This document shows positions 16,325 to 24,421 of a stretch of 64,000 nt of DNA, in pieces. The translations under genes were made by a program, and so were the position numbers. The stretch lies in the NCBI GenBank assembly GCA_937900415.1, contig CALCEY010000015.1:124001-188000 (forward strand). Direction: 5' to 3'. How positions within the stretch are numbered: position 1 is the stretch's first letter; each line of letters begins with the position of its first letter. The notes beneath the pieces were generated by a model. The model had not been told where the DNA came from. It worked only from the letters and a program-made list of their open reading frames with translations, and searched no databases. This DNA comes from an uncultured Clostridia bacterium (GTDB taxonomy: Bacteria; Bacillota; Clostridia; Peptostreptococcales; Anaerovoracaceae).

Positions 16325-17380
16325 ATGCTTAAATATGTAATTATAGGAGCCGGCGGTACAGGCGGGATAATAGGCTTTCATATGGCTAAGGTCGCCAAGG
16401 ATGTGACCCTCATAGCGCGGGGGAAACATCTTGACGGCATCAGAAAAGCCGGGCTGAAGATAGAAATGCCTTACTGCGGTGAGCAGGAGACGGTAAAGAT
16501 AAAGGCGGCTTCAATGGAGGAATACGATGAAAAAGCCGATGTGATATTCGTATGCGTAAAAAATTATTCTCTAAGAGATATTGTGCCTTTTATAAAACGC
16601 ATTGCCCATGAAAAGACCATAGTCATTCCGATTTTAAATGTCTACGGTACCGGCGGCCGTATGCAAAAAGAGCTTCCCTGCATATCGGTTCTTGACGGGT
16701 GTATATATGTTTCTGCTTACATAAAGGAGCCGGGGGTTATTCTCAGAGAAGGGAAGATGTGCCGTATATTTTTCGGAGAGAGGGAAAACGATTTAGGCTG
16801 TATAGAACTTGAGCTGGAAGAGGGGGAAAGCGATTCAATTCGCACAATGATCGGGCCCGGAGACCGGGAAAGCGATTCAATTCGCACAATGATCGGGCCT
16901 GGAGTCCGGGAAAGCAGGATAAGATTAAGAGAAATCAGAGACATTGAGAAGACTGTTGAAAGCGATCTTAAGGACAGCGGAATAGAGGGAATCCTGTCTG
17001 AAGACATAAGAAAAGACGCCATGCAGAAATTTTCTTATGTATCGCCGATAGGCGTTGCCGGACTTTATTTTGACGGAACCGCAGGTGATTTCCGAAATGA
17101 GGGTCCACAGCAGGAGTTTTTCAAAGCTCTCGTCAACGAGATTGCAGATTTGGCCGGAGCAATGGGGATAAGCTTTGAGGAGGATTTGGTGGAGGTCAAT
17201 CTTAAAATTCTGAAGAGCCTTGCGCCCGAGGCAACAACTTCAATGCAAAGAGATGTAAAAGAGGGCAAAGCCTCCGAGGCGGACGGCCTTGTCTTTGAGG
17301 TGATACGCCTCGCCGAAGAGTACGGCGTAGATGTACCTTGCTACAGAAAGGCGGCGGAAAAAATCAGCCGGCTCATATAA
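16325..17380 (+). CDS. Ketopantoate reductase-like (PanE/ApbA family) dehydrogenase with internal repeat
   Basis: NAD(P)H-dependent 2-ketoacid reductase family of 351 residues. The N-terminal Rossmann motif IIGAGGTGG and the C-terminal substrate domain (FSYVSPIGVAGLYF, PEATTSMQRDV, Lys/Glu-rich helices) are present. Between them, residues about 167-195 hold a tandem repeat, ESDSIRTMIGPGDR then ESDSIRTMIGPGVR, encoded by two 42-bp copies and the start of a third. It falls between the two domains and keeps frame. True pantothenate function is uncertain: no panB/panC is nearby, and many homologues act on other ketoacids. The start follows TTGGAGAG. Confidence 0.8.
   Translation: MLKYVIIGAGGTGGIIGFHMAKVAKDVTLIARGKHLDGIRKAGLKIEMPYCGEQETVKIKAASMEEYDEKADVIFVCVKNYSLRDIVPFIKRIAHEKTIVIPILNVYGTGGRMQKELPCISVLDGCIYVSAYIKEPGVILREGKMCRIFFGERENDLGCIELELEEGESDSIRTMIGPGDRESDSIRTMIGPGVRESRIRLREIRDIEKTVESDLKDSGIEGILSEDIRKDAMQKFSYVSPIGVAGLYFDGTAGDFRNEGPQQEFFKALVNEIADLAGAMGISFEEDLVEVNLKILKSLAPEATTSMQRDVKEGKASEADGLVFEVIRLAEEYGVDVPCYRKAAEKISRLI
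16824..16917 (+). repeat. 42-bp in-frame tandem repeat inside the PanE-like gene
   Basis: Units begin GGGAAAGCGATTCAATTC at 16824 and 16866, and the first 8 bases of a third at 16908. The period is 42 bases (14 codons). The two full copies differ at only about two positions, indicating recent duplication. Each unit contains a GGGCCCGG-like palindromic core. Confidence 0.85.
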
Positions 17381-17728
17381 TAATAATTTTACAGGACAGA
17401 TCGTTTCAGCAGTTAAAATGCAATGCCCATGTGCAAAAGTCAAAACAACCCGAAGCTTATTTCACATGGTATACTGCCGTGGTATATTACCCTTCCTTTT
17501 CCTATATTAGCATAAAACAATGGCAGACACTTTCGTGTCTGCCATTGTTTTATCACTTCACTTAATTCAAAGATTTGTTTTTTTCATAAATTGCCTTTTT
17601 GCCGGCATAATGTTTCTTCAACTTAATATTTGGCTGATTTATCTGATATCTGCGGTGCGAACGGCAGTCGTAAAACGCTCCGGGTCTTTAAGAGCCGGCG
17701 AAAGCCGCTGCGGTATTCAAGCTTTTAA
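17381..17728. other. Intergenic region with terminator
   Basis: 348 bases between convergent genes. Apart from the terminator at 17514-17551, the only pattern seen is TGGTATA repeated 13 bases apart (17467 and 17480). No coding frame here has support. Confidence 0.5.
17514..17551. terminator. Bidirectional terminator
   Basis: A perfect 17-bp stem (AAAACAATGGCAGACAC paired with GTGTCTGCCATTGTTTT) has a TTTC loop. A and T ends serve both strands, between the PanE-like gene and the leftward bactofilin/deacetylase operon. Confidence 0.92.
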
Positions 17729-18580
17729 TCAATAGCCGAAGCAGACCGGAGATACTGTGTTGTCCAGCGCCTTGAAGGTGTAGCCCTGCCCAGACAAGCC
17801 CTCGATGATTTCGGGCAAAGCGATCGACGTGTTTTGGTGCCCGGGGCCGTCGTGGCAGAGAAGTATTTTTTTCGGTGAATCGGAGCCGCCGTTTAAGACG
17901 GTGCTTGTTATATCAGCTCTCGAAACACCGGGGTCTGATGCGTCTCCTGAGGAATAGTTCCAGTCATAATATACGTAGCCTCGCCTGGCCATTTCGGCGA
18001 TTATCTGCTGATAGACGGATTTGTTGTAGGAATTGACCGAGCCGCCGGGGAATCTGAATATTTCCGGCTTTAACCCTGTGATTTCCTCCAGATGATTGGA
18101 AATTTTGCTGAAATTTTCGAGATAGGATTCGACGGAAGCATAGATTTGAGTATAGTTGTGGGTTGTGCTGTGAATTCCCAGCGTGTGACTTTCTTCTACT
18201 ATCCTTTTATAAAGAGCCTTTTCCTCCTCGCCGTCTCTGTATATGACAAAGAAAGTGGCTTTTGCACCGTATTCCTTTAGAGTATCAAGAACCTTTGGTG
18301 TTACTTCTGTATTGGGACCGTCGTCAAAGGTAAGGTACCATACCTTTTCGTTTTTATCGGGAACTGCGAAAGAAAAGCCGTTATCTATGTAAAGATTTTC
18401 GTATTCTTTCTGATAAGGCAGGGTGCCGTCTGCGTCGACATTTTTCAGATATTTGAAAACCTTTTCCATATCTTCGGCGCTGCTGTAGCCGTACTCTGAC
18501 ATATCGACAACGGCAGACGCTTTTAGAGTATTGGAATAACGAAAATATCCCACTCCGAAGAAGACGGTGAGGATTGTCAA
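17729..18580 (-). CDS. Polysaccharide deacetylase (NodB domain), membrane-anchored
   Basis: Removes N-acetyl groups from peptidoglycan or another surface glycan. NodB motifs are clear: LTFDDGPN (motif 1, catalytic and metal Asp), HSTTH (metal His pair) and RFPGGSVN (motif 3). The boundaries given use TTG 18580, but that start cuts through a hydrophobic helix whose lysine-rich beginning (about TWKKIISISVAALLLLLTIL) is encoded just upstream without a start codon. A better start is TTG 18664-18666 behind AGGA, in another frame joined by the T7/A7 tract at 18640-18646; one base appears to be missing there. It is last in the operon after two bactofilins, suggesting local cell-wall remodelling. Confidence 0.88.
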   Translation of the reverse strand: MTILTVFFGVGYFRYSNTLKASAVVDMSEYGYSSAEDMEKVFKYLKNVDADGTLPYQKEYENLYIDNGFSFAVPDKNEKVWYLTFDDGPNTEVTPKVLDTLKEYGAKATFFVIYRDGEEEKALYKRIVEESHTLGIHSTTHNYTQIYASVESYLENFSKISNHLEEITGLKPEIFRFPGGSVNSYNKSVYQQIIAEMARRGYVYYDWNYSSGDASDPGVSRADITSTVLNGGSDSPKKILLCHDGPGHQNTSIALPEIIEGLSGQGYTFKALDNTVSPVCFGY

Positions 18581-18672
18581 TAATAACAGGAGAGCTGCGA
18601 CTGATATTGAAATTATTTTTTTCCAGGTTTTTATACTAATTTTTTTATAATCGCCCTATTCTCCAACGGTAA

Positions 18673-19173
18673 TTATCCTATAGAGACCTTTCCTTCTATT
18701 TTGGCGCCGGGGGCCGTCCCAAGGCCTTTCGCCGAAATGTCGCCCCTGATTACGGCAGTATCGGCGAGCCCTATTTTTTCATCGGCCTTTATATCGCCGA
18801 GAACCGTTCCCATCACGCTGATGCTTTTGCAGGAAATCTGCCCCTTGACTGTTATTCCGCCTTTTATGGAGACTTGTCCTTTTGCCTCGATATCTGCTTC
18901 TAACTTGGAATTTTCCAGAAGCAGATTGTCGCATATGATTTTTCCCTTGACGTTTCTTTGGATTATCACGTTGCCGTTGGCTGAGATGTCGCCCTTTACA
19001 GAGCCTAATACAGTGATGTGGCCTTTTGTCCTGATGTTTCCAGGGCCTATTACGCCCATTTCGTCATATACTTCAACTGTGATTTCGTTGGCGGAATCGG
19101 CTGCCGCATCGTTTTGGGGCTGAAAAGGGGTTTTTGCTTCGGCTGTATTTTCATGTATACTTTCGTTTATCAT
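18673..19173 (-). CDS. Bactofilin family protein (second)
   Basis: Polymer-forming beta-helical scaffold of 166 residues. An N-terminal 35-residue unstructured acidic segment precedes short beta repeats (e.g. GHITVLGSVKGDISANGNV, GKIICDNLLLE, GQVSIKGG) typical of DUF583. Bactofilins form nucleotide-independent filaments that localise wall enzymes. The start overlaps the upstream bactofilin's stop by 4 bases (ATGA), so the two are translationally coupled. A deacetylase follows, fitting a role in wall modification. Confidence 0.9.
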   Translation of the reverse strand: MINESIHENTAEAKTPFQPQNDAAADSANEITVEVYDEMGVIGPGNIRTKGHITVLGSVKGDISANGNVIIQRNVKGKIICDNLLLENSKLEADIEAKGQVSIKGGITVKGQISCKSISVMGTVLGDIKADEKIGLADTAVIRGDISAKGLGTAPGAKIEGKVSIG

Positions 19174-19610
19174 AATTCATCTCCGAAATCAAATTCGGCG
19201 TCTATATTGATGTCTTTAGCACCTGTAGAAACCGTTCCGATTATTCTGGCTCCCTGTTCGGCAGCTATGTCTGAGGCAGTCAGATCTCCCGATAGAAGAG
19301 CTGAAGTCGCAAGTTGAGCGGAGCCTTCGATATCGCAGTTGCCTTTTATCTTTCCGGAAATTCTGGCGTTTTTACATTTTACGTCGCCTATTATTGCAGA
19401 ATTGTCTCCGGCTATCAAATCATCGGTAAGAGTAACATTTTCTTTGATACGCGCGTTGCTGAAAAAGGCGTTCTGTGCGTTTATATCTCCGACTATGAAA
19501 TCCGTTGCATGAAGGGTTCTGCTCGTTTTTATGCTGCCGAGAAGCTGACCGTCGACAAAAATATCATCGTCGGACCTTAAATCTCCGGTGATAACCATGG
19601 TTTTCGTCAT
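19170..19610 (-). CDS. Bactofilin family protein (first)
   Basis: A 146-residue DUF583 protein with almost no N-terminal extension: it begins MTKTMVITGDLRSDDDIFVD and runs straight into beta-helix repeats (GDVKCKNARISGKIKGNCD). It overlaps both the 64-residue upstream gene and the downstream bactofilin by 4 bases. Two bactofilins of different length suggest a hetero-polymer. Confidence 0.9.
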   Translation of the reverse strand: MTKTMVITGDLRSDDDIFVDGQLLGSIKTSRTLHATDFIVGDINAQNAFFSNARIKENVTLTDDLIAGDNSAIIGDVKCKNARISGKIKGNCDIEGSAQLATSALLSGDLTASDIAAEQGARIIGTVSTGAKDINIDAEFDFGDEL

Positions 19611-19801
19611 TTTGTACTCTCTCCGGGCGCTGCTGAAAAGTCGTTGATAGTTGTAACCTGTTCCGGGATAATGGTTTTTTCTGAAGATTTTTCTTCGGAA
19701 GCGAAAAGCTCGTGACCGTTTTTTTCATCGGCTGTTTGAGAAGACGGTTGTCCGTCAAAGCCGGTAAGCTCTCTCAAGGCCTGAGTAAAATTACTTTTCA
19801 T
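19607..19801 (-). CDS. Small acidic protein heading the bactofilin operon
   Basis: A 64-residue hydrophilic protein (MKSNFTQALRELTGFD start, then Ser/Glu-rich) with no recognised domain. Its stop overlaps the bactofilin start by 4 bases (ATGA), which is the main support. The N-terminal amphipathic segment FTQALRELTGF could bind a partner or membrane, and the rest is probably disordered. Confidence 0.6.
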   Translation of the reverse strand: MKSNFTQALRELTGFDGQPSSQTADEKNGHELFASEEKSSEKTIIPEQVTTINDFSAAPGESTK

Positions 19802-19985
19802 TGCACTCTAAGCATTTCCAATATATGGTTTTAGTTATATCATAAATCAGAAAATTTTCAATAAAAAAGTAAGTTGCGTATAACTCAAGGGGTTTGTAAG
19901 GCCTGCATTGGTAATTTAACTTTAAGAAGCCGCGGAAAGAGGCCGGGGAATTCTGCCTTTTCTTCTGGAAAAAGTTAACGCAAGA

Positions 19986-19994
19986 TGTTATAAT
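19986..19994 (+). promoter_or_regulatory. Extended -10 promoter for metA
   Basis: TGTTATAAT is an extended -10 about 100 bases before metA. No good -35 is seen. The 296-base gap 19802-20097 shows no recognisable SAM riboswitch or T-box. Confidence 0.45.
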
Positions 19995-20097
19995 AATAAA
20001 TTATCGCTATTGCATTGCGGCTTATATGAATGAACAAAAGCGAAGAACAGCCTTCAGCTGAGCATAATAAATAAAATTTGAAAGGGTGTGTGAAATT

Positions 20098-21024
20098 ATG
20101 CCGATTAAGATAGCAAATGCGCTTCCAGCACGGAGAACTCTTGAAAGTGAAAATATCTTCGTCATGGACGAAAACCGTGCGACGACGCAGGACATTCGTC
20201 CTTTGAAAATTTTAATACTTAATCTCATGCCGACAAAGATAACCACAGAAACTCAGCTTGCCAGACTGCTGGGAAATACGCCTCTGCAAATAGAGGTGGA
20301 ACTGCTTACGGTGGGAAGAGCTCCAAAACATACGGCGAAAGAACATATGCTGACCTTTTACAAGACATTCGACAGCGTAAAGGACGAATATTTCGACGGC
20401 ATGGTAATAACCGGGGCGCCAGTGGAAACGATGCCCTTCGAGGAAGTCGAATACTGGCAGGAGCTTTGTAAAATAATGGATTGGAGCACATCGCATGTCT
20501 ACAGTACCTTTCACATATGCTGGGGTGCGCAGGCTGCTCTGTACCATCATTACGGAATACCGAAGGAGCCTCTGCCTGAAAAGCTTTTCGGAGTGTTTCA
20601 CCACCGCGTGACGCATAAGGGCTCTATACTTTTCAGAGGTTTTGACGATGTTTTTATGGTTCCTCATTCAAGGCATACGACTGTAAGCCGCGAGAATATA
20701 CTTAAAGTGAGCGAACTTAAAATACTTGCGGAGAGCGACGAGGCCGGAGTCTATGCCGTTTCTACAGACGAAGGACGCAGAATATTCATAACAGGTCATT
20801 CAGAATATGATACGGAGACACTGGCGCAGGAATATTGGAGAGATAAGGAGGCCGGCCTTCCGATAAAAGTGCCGCAAAATTATTTTCCTGATGACGATGA
20901 TACAAAACAGCCGGCCAGCACGTGGCGTTCAAGCGCCAACTTGCTCTATTCAAACTGGCTCAACTACTTCGTATATCAGTCTACGCCGTATGATATAAAT
21001 ACGGTGCCGAAGATTGAAAAATAG
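20098..21024 (+). CDS. metAA: Homoserine O-acetyltransferase (MetA family)
   Basis: Acylates homoserine in methionine synthesis. The 308-residue protein has the glutamine amidotransferase-like fold with the nucleophile cysteine in HICWGAQAALYHHYG and the histidine/glutamate of TGHSEYD. At the position that sets acyl-CoA choice the sequence is GAPVE (Glu110 here, corresponding to Glu111 in acetyl-CoA-using Bacillus enzymes, Gly in succinyl-CoA-using E. coli), so acetyl-CoA is predicted. The start ATG 20098 (MPIKIANALPA) matches the family; an upstream in-frame GTG is less likely. It is followed by thrH after 31 bases. Confidence 0.93.
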   Translation: MPIKIANALPARRTLESENIFVMDENRATTQDIRPLKILILNLMPTKITTETQLARLLGNTPLQIEVELLTVGRAPKHTAKEHMLTFYKTFDSVKDEYFDGMVITGAPVETMPFEEVEYWQELCKIMDWSTSHVYSTFHICWGAQAALYHHYGIPKEPLPEKLFGVFHHRVTHKGSILFRGFDDVFMVPHSRHTTVSRENILKVSELKILAESDEAGVYAVSTDEGRRIFITGHSEYDTETLAQEYWRDKEAGLPIKVPQNYFPDDDDTKQPASTWRSSANLLYSNWLNYFVYQSTPYDINTVPKIEK

Positions 21025-21055
21025 ATATAAGAGAAATTAAGAGGAGGAAATAACT

Positions 21056-21664
21056 ATGTTTATTACGTGCTTGGACCTGGAAGGTGTGCTGGTTCCTGAA
21101 ATCTGGGTTGCTTTCGCTGAAGAAAGCGGCATCGGAGAGCTGAAAAAGACTACGAGAGATGAGCCGGATTACAGCAAGCTTATGGCGTGGAGGCTTGATG
21201 TGCTGAGAAAAAACAACCTTGGTATCAAAGAAATTCAAGAGACAATATCAAAGATAGATCCGCTCCCAGGAGCAAAGGAGTTTTTAGATACTTTGAGAGC
21301 CGAGGGTCAGGTGGTAATAATAAGCGACACGTTTACGCAGTTCGCACAGCCTCTTATGAAAAAACTTGGCTGGCCTACGATTTTCTGCAACGAGCTCGTC
21401 ATAGATGAGGACGACAGAATTTCAGATTTTAAAATGCGGGTGGGAAATTCCAAATACAGTACCGTAAAAGCACTCCAGGCAATGGGCTTTGATACTATTG
21501 CCAGCGGAGACAGCTACAATGATCTGGGGATGATAAAGGCCGGCAAAGCAGGATTTTTGTTCAGAACCACCGATTCAATAAAGGCGGAAAATCCAGAGAT
21601 TCCGGCTTATGAAACTTATGAAGAGCTGCTTGAGGCAATAAGAAAAGCTGAAGCAATAATCTGA
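21056..21664 (+). CDS. thrH: ThrH: phosphoserine phosphatase / phosphoserine:homoserine phosphotransferase
   Basis: HAD-superfamily enzyme of 202 residues close to Pseudomonas ThrH, which dephosphorylates phosphoserine and can pass the phosphate to homoserine. HAD motifs: CLDLEGVLVPE (nucleophile Asp), IISDTFTQF (motif II) and SGDSYNDLGM (motif IV). A strong AGGAGG precedes ATG 21056. Pairing with MetA places it at the homoserine branch point, where it could divert homoserine to phosphohomoserine or supply serine. Confidence 0.88.
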   Translation: MFITCLDLEGVLVPEIWVAFAEESGIGELKKTTRDEPDYSKLMAWRLDVLRKNNLGIKEIQETISKIDPLPGAKEFLDTLRAEGQVVIISDTFTQFAQPLMKKLGWPTIFCNELVIDEDDRISDFKMRVGNSKYSTVKALQAMGFDTIASGDSYNDLGMIKAGKAGFLFRTTDSIKAENPEIPAYETYEELLEAIRKAEAII

Positions 21665-21744
21665 TGCGGGCTGAGCAAAAAGCCTATGGCTTTCACTTTG
21701 ACAGCCGTCAGCGTGAAGCGTGATATTTTATACCGACATATATT

Positions 21745-21776
21745 AAAGCCGGAGCCTTTGGAGACTCCGGCTTTTT
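21745..21776 (+). terminator. metA-thrH terminator
   Basis: A 10-bp perfect stem AAAGCCGGAG / CTCCGGCTTT with a 10-base loop and five terminal T. Confidence 0.9.
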
Positions 21777-21968
21777 GAATCTGAAAACAAGAGGGGTGAA
21801 AAACAAGCTGTAAGACATAGTGCAGAAATTCCGCGATTTAAAGCTTCGACGCACCATATATTTTGAACCGCACTGCCTCTTGACGCACCTTGCATTTTGA
21901 CAACGCTTTTTAATGTATACATATGATGACCGCAAAAGCCGTCGGCTGCAAGGCGAACTATTATCACG

Positions 21969-22811
21969 CTAAAGCAGCTTTTTCTTTTTGAAGTAGATTA
22001 TTTCACCGATAATTATAGCGGCAGCGGCACAGGCGGCGCATAGATAACCGTATTTCCAGTGAATTTCAGGCATGGCGGAAAAATTCATGCCATACCAGCC
22101 GGTCAGCAGCGTGAGAGGTAAGAAGATGGTTGTGACAACTGTAAGAATACTCATTACTTTGTTTTGCTTTGCAGCCTGCTCCGATTGATAAAGTTCTGTG
22201 AGCTGGAGGGCATATTCGTGAAGAAGCCCAACGTAGCCTTGTAATCTGCCAAGCCTTGAGGAGAGTTCCTGCCATGATGCCCTCTCGGAAATCAGTCCCG
22301 AACATATTTCAGATAAGAGAACGCCCGTCAGCTCCTCTGTCTGCACGTAAAAGGCGTTCAGTTCAGAAAGTTTTCTGCGGAATTTTGTGAGTTCATGGAG
22401 AAAATCATCGTCGTTTCCTGACAGAAGATTTTCCTCCATTTCATCCATGGACATGTCGATGTGAGAGAGATAAAGAACATCCTCCTCTATAATTTTTTCC
22501 ATAAGAAGAAGCAGAAGCTTTTCAGGCGAGGCAGTTTCATCTATGTAGTTTTTATGCTTTTCAAGGTATGCCCTCAGTCCGGAATCGTCGCTTATAAGAG
22601 TGAGATCACAGCGTGACATGTGAAAGCCGAAGGAAAGCAGGGGTTCGCGGCTTATATCTTTTCTTGGTATGCGAATTATTCCTTCTATACAATCGGCATA
22701 AGCCTCCGCTTTGCAATAGCTTATGGATTTCAGGCTTCTGAGCAGCTCCTTATGGCCGCCTGATTGGCATATGCTTTCGCTGAATTGTTTTACGGTCATT
22801 ATATTAAGCAT
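21969..22811 (-). CDS. CorA-family divalent cation transporter
   Basis: Inner-membrane Mg2+/Co2+ channel family, 280 residues. A soluble, largely helical N-terminal domain is followed by two C-terminal membrane helices. The first ends in the signature YGMNF (within TGWYGMNFSAMPEIHWKYG), and the second is LCAACAAAAIIIGEIIYF with a lysine-rich C-terminus. Slightly shorter than the typical 310-350 residues because the N-terminal alpha/beta domain is reduced. Transcribed divergently from the FTR-like gene. Confidence 0.9.
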   Translation of the reverse strand: MLNIMTVKQFSESICQSGGHKELLRSLKSISYCKAEAYADCIEGIIRIPRKDISREPLLSFGFHMSRCDLTLISDDSGLRAYLEKHKNYIDETASPEKLLLLLMEKIIEEDVLYLSHIDMSMDEMEENLLSGNDDDFLHELTKFRRKLSELNAFYVQTEELTGVLLSEICSGLISERASWQELSSRLGRLQGYVGLLHEYALQLTELYQSEQAAKQNKVMSILTVVTTIFLPLTLLTGWYGMNFSAMPEIHWKYGYLCAACAAAAIIIGEIIYFKKKKLL

Positions 22812-22919
22812 AGGAACATCTCCTTTCTTTTCACATAAAAATATTATAACACTGAATTTATACCAAACACAGAAAAAATGTGATATACTGCAAATATAAT
22901 ATAAAATCGGAGGTATCAG

Positions 22920-23117
22920 ATGAAAATAACCTTAAACGAGGACGCTGAAATAGTCAAGGCGATAAAAGAAGGACTTGAACACACAGGGGGATACTGCCCG
23001 TGCAGGAGAGAGCGCACGGAAGAGAATAAGTGCATGTGCGAAGAATTCAAGGCGCAAATCAGGGATCCGGAATTTGAGGGATTTTGCCACTGCATGTTGT
23101 ATTATAAATCTAAATAA
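22920..23117 (+). CDS. Ferredoxin-thioredoxin reductase catalytic subunit-like small protein
   Basis: A 65-residue protein with paired cysteines GYCPCR, KCMCEEF and FCHCMLYYK, the pattern of the FTR catalytic (beta) chain that holds a [4Fe-4S] cluster beside a redox disulfide. In anaerobes such short homologues reduce thioredoxin-like proteins from ferredoxin. Ribosome-binding site GGAGG at 22909-22913. It lies 23 bases before the AI-2E-type transporter, so they are probably co-transcribed, but no functional link is obvious. Confidence 0.8.
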   Translation: MKITLNEDAEIVKAIKEGLEHTGGYCPCRRERTEENKCMCEEFKAQIRDPEFEGFCHCMLYYKSK

Positions 23118-23140
23118 CTTTACTAAGGGGAACAATCTTA

Positions 23141-24277
23141 ATGGGAAAAGAGAATAAAAAGATTTTAGGATTCATAGCTTTCGGAGTTGTCGCTTATGCG
23201 GCGCTGATGAATCTGGGTTCCGTTATGGGGGCGCTTAGGGATTTAATGGCGCTGACTCTGCCTGTAATAGTGGGACTGGTGCTGGCTTTTGTAATAAACG
23301 TTCCGATGAAAGCCTTCGAGAAGCTTTACGGCAGGCTTTTCGGAAAATGGCTCAGGCGTACAGAAGGCGGAAAAATCAAAGGGCTTCATGGAATCAGCCT
23401 GCTATCGACGTTTATATGTATAATACTCGTTTTCTTCCTGATGTTCACATTGCTCATACCTGAGCTGGTCAGCTCAATATCCAGCGTATATGCGGCGGCT
23501 GAGATCAAAATTCCGCAGTGGATAAATTTTCTTCGCAGTCAGGAATGGAACCTGGAGGCCTTTACCGACTGGCTTGCGGATTTTGATTTGAGAGCGCTGC
23601 TGGAAAGAGCAGTAGGCGGAGTAGGCACCGTGATGGATTCAATAGTGGGAATAACGACGGCGACGGTTTCAAACGTGATAACTGCAGGCTTTGGAGTGAT
23701 AATAGCCGTATATGTGCTGCTCAGTAAAGACGACTTGACACGGCAGAGCAAAAAAGTTCTCTACGGATATTGCAGGAGAGATATTGCAGACAAGGTATGC
23801 GGTGTGGGAAAGATGATAAACGATACTTATACGAAATTCCTTTCAGGTCAATGCGTGGAAGCTGTTATTTTAGGATTTTTAATATTCATTTCCCTGAGCA
23901 TATTCAAAATGCCGTATGCCGGACTTATAGGAGTAATGACGGCGGTGCTGTCTTTCATCCCGTATATAGGCGCATTTCTGTCATGTTTGATAGGCGCAGT
24001 TCTGGTATTGCTTTTGTTTCCGGGTAAAGTTATACTATTTGTGATAATATTCCAGGTTGCTCAGTTCATCGAGAACCAGTTCATATATCCGCATGTGGTG
24101 GGAAATTCGGTGGGGCTTTCTGCATTGTGGACGCTGGTAGCGGTATTGGTAGGAGGAAACTTCTTCGGTCTTTTGGGAATGATTTTCTTCATACCGTTTA
24201 CGGCAGTTATATATAATCTGGTAAGCGGCAACGTGAACAGAAGACTCAAAGAAAGAGGAGTGACGATAAGCGAGTAG
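23141..24277 (+). CDS. AI-2E family (UPF0118/PerM) membrane transporter
   Basis: Integral membrane protein of 378 residues with about eight hydrophobic helices and a hydrophilic segment (about 120-160) between TM3 and the later helices. The conserved C-terminal region (GVMTAVLSFIPYIGAFLSC, then QFIENQFIYPHVVGNSVGL) is the family signature. Members have been proposed to export autoinducer-2 or act as Na+/H+ antiporters; the substrate here is unknown. Confidence 0.9.
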   Translation: MGKENKKILGFIAFGVVAYAALMNLGSVMGALRDLMALTLPVIVGLVLAFVINVPMKAFEKLYGRLFGKWLRRTEGGKIKGLHGISLLSTFICIILVFFLMFTLLIPELVSSISSVYAAAEIKIPQWINFLRSQEWNLEAFTDWLADFDLRALLERAVGGVGTVMDSIVGITTATVSNVITAGFGVIIAVYVLLSKDDLTRQSKKVLYGYCRRDIADKVCGVGKMINDTYTKFLSGQCVEAVILGFLIFISLSIFKMPYAGLIGVMTAVLSFIPYIGAFLSCLIGAVLVLLLFPGKVILFVIIFQVAQFIENQFIYPHVVGNSVGLSALWTLVAVLVGGNFFGLLGMIFFIPFTAVIYNLVSGNVNRRLKERGVTISE

Positions 24278-24421
24278 GAGTTCGCTTTTATGAAATACGT
24301 GATAAACATAATATGGTTTAAACTTGCCGCCGGGTAAGAACGATTTTAAGCGTTGTGTTCAGCATCGTCAGGCCTTTTGCAGATGTTGGATGTCAGCGCT
24401 TTTCTTTTTAAGGACAGGGAT

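Noticed and set aside
19802..20097. SAM riboswitch or T-box ahead of metA
   Set aside because: No recognisable SAM-I core and no T-box TGG-pairing bulge with a following terminator.
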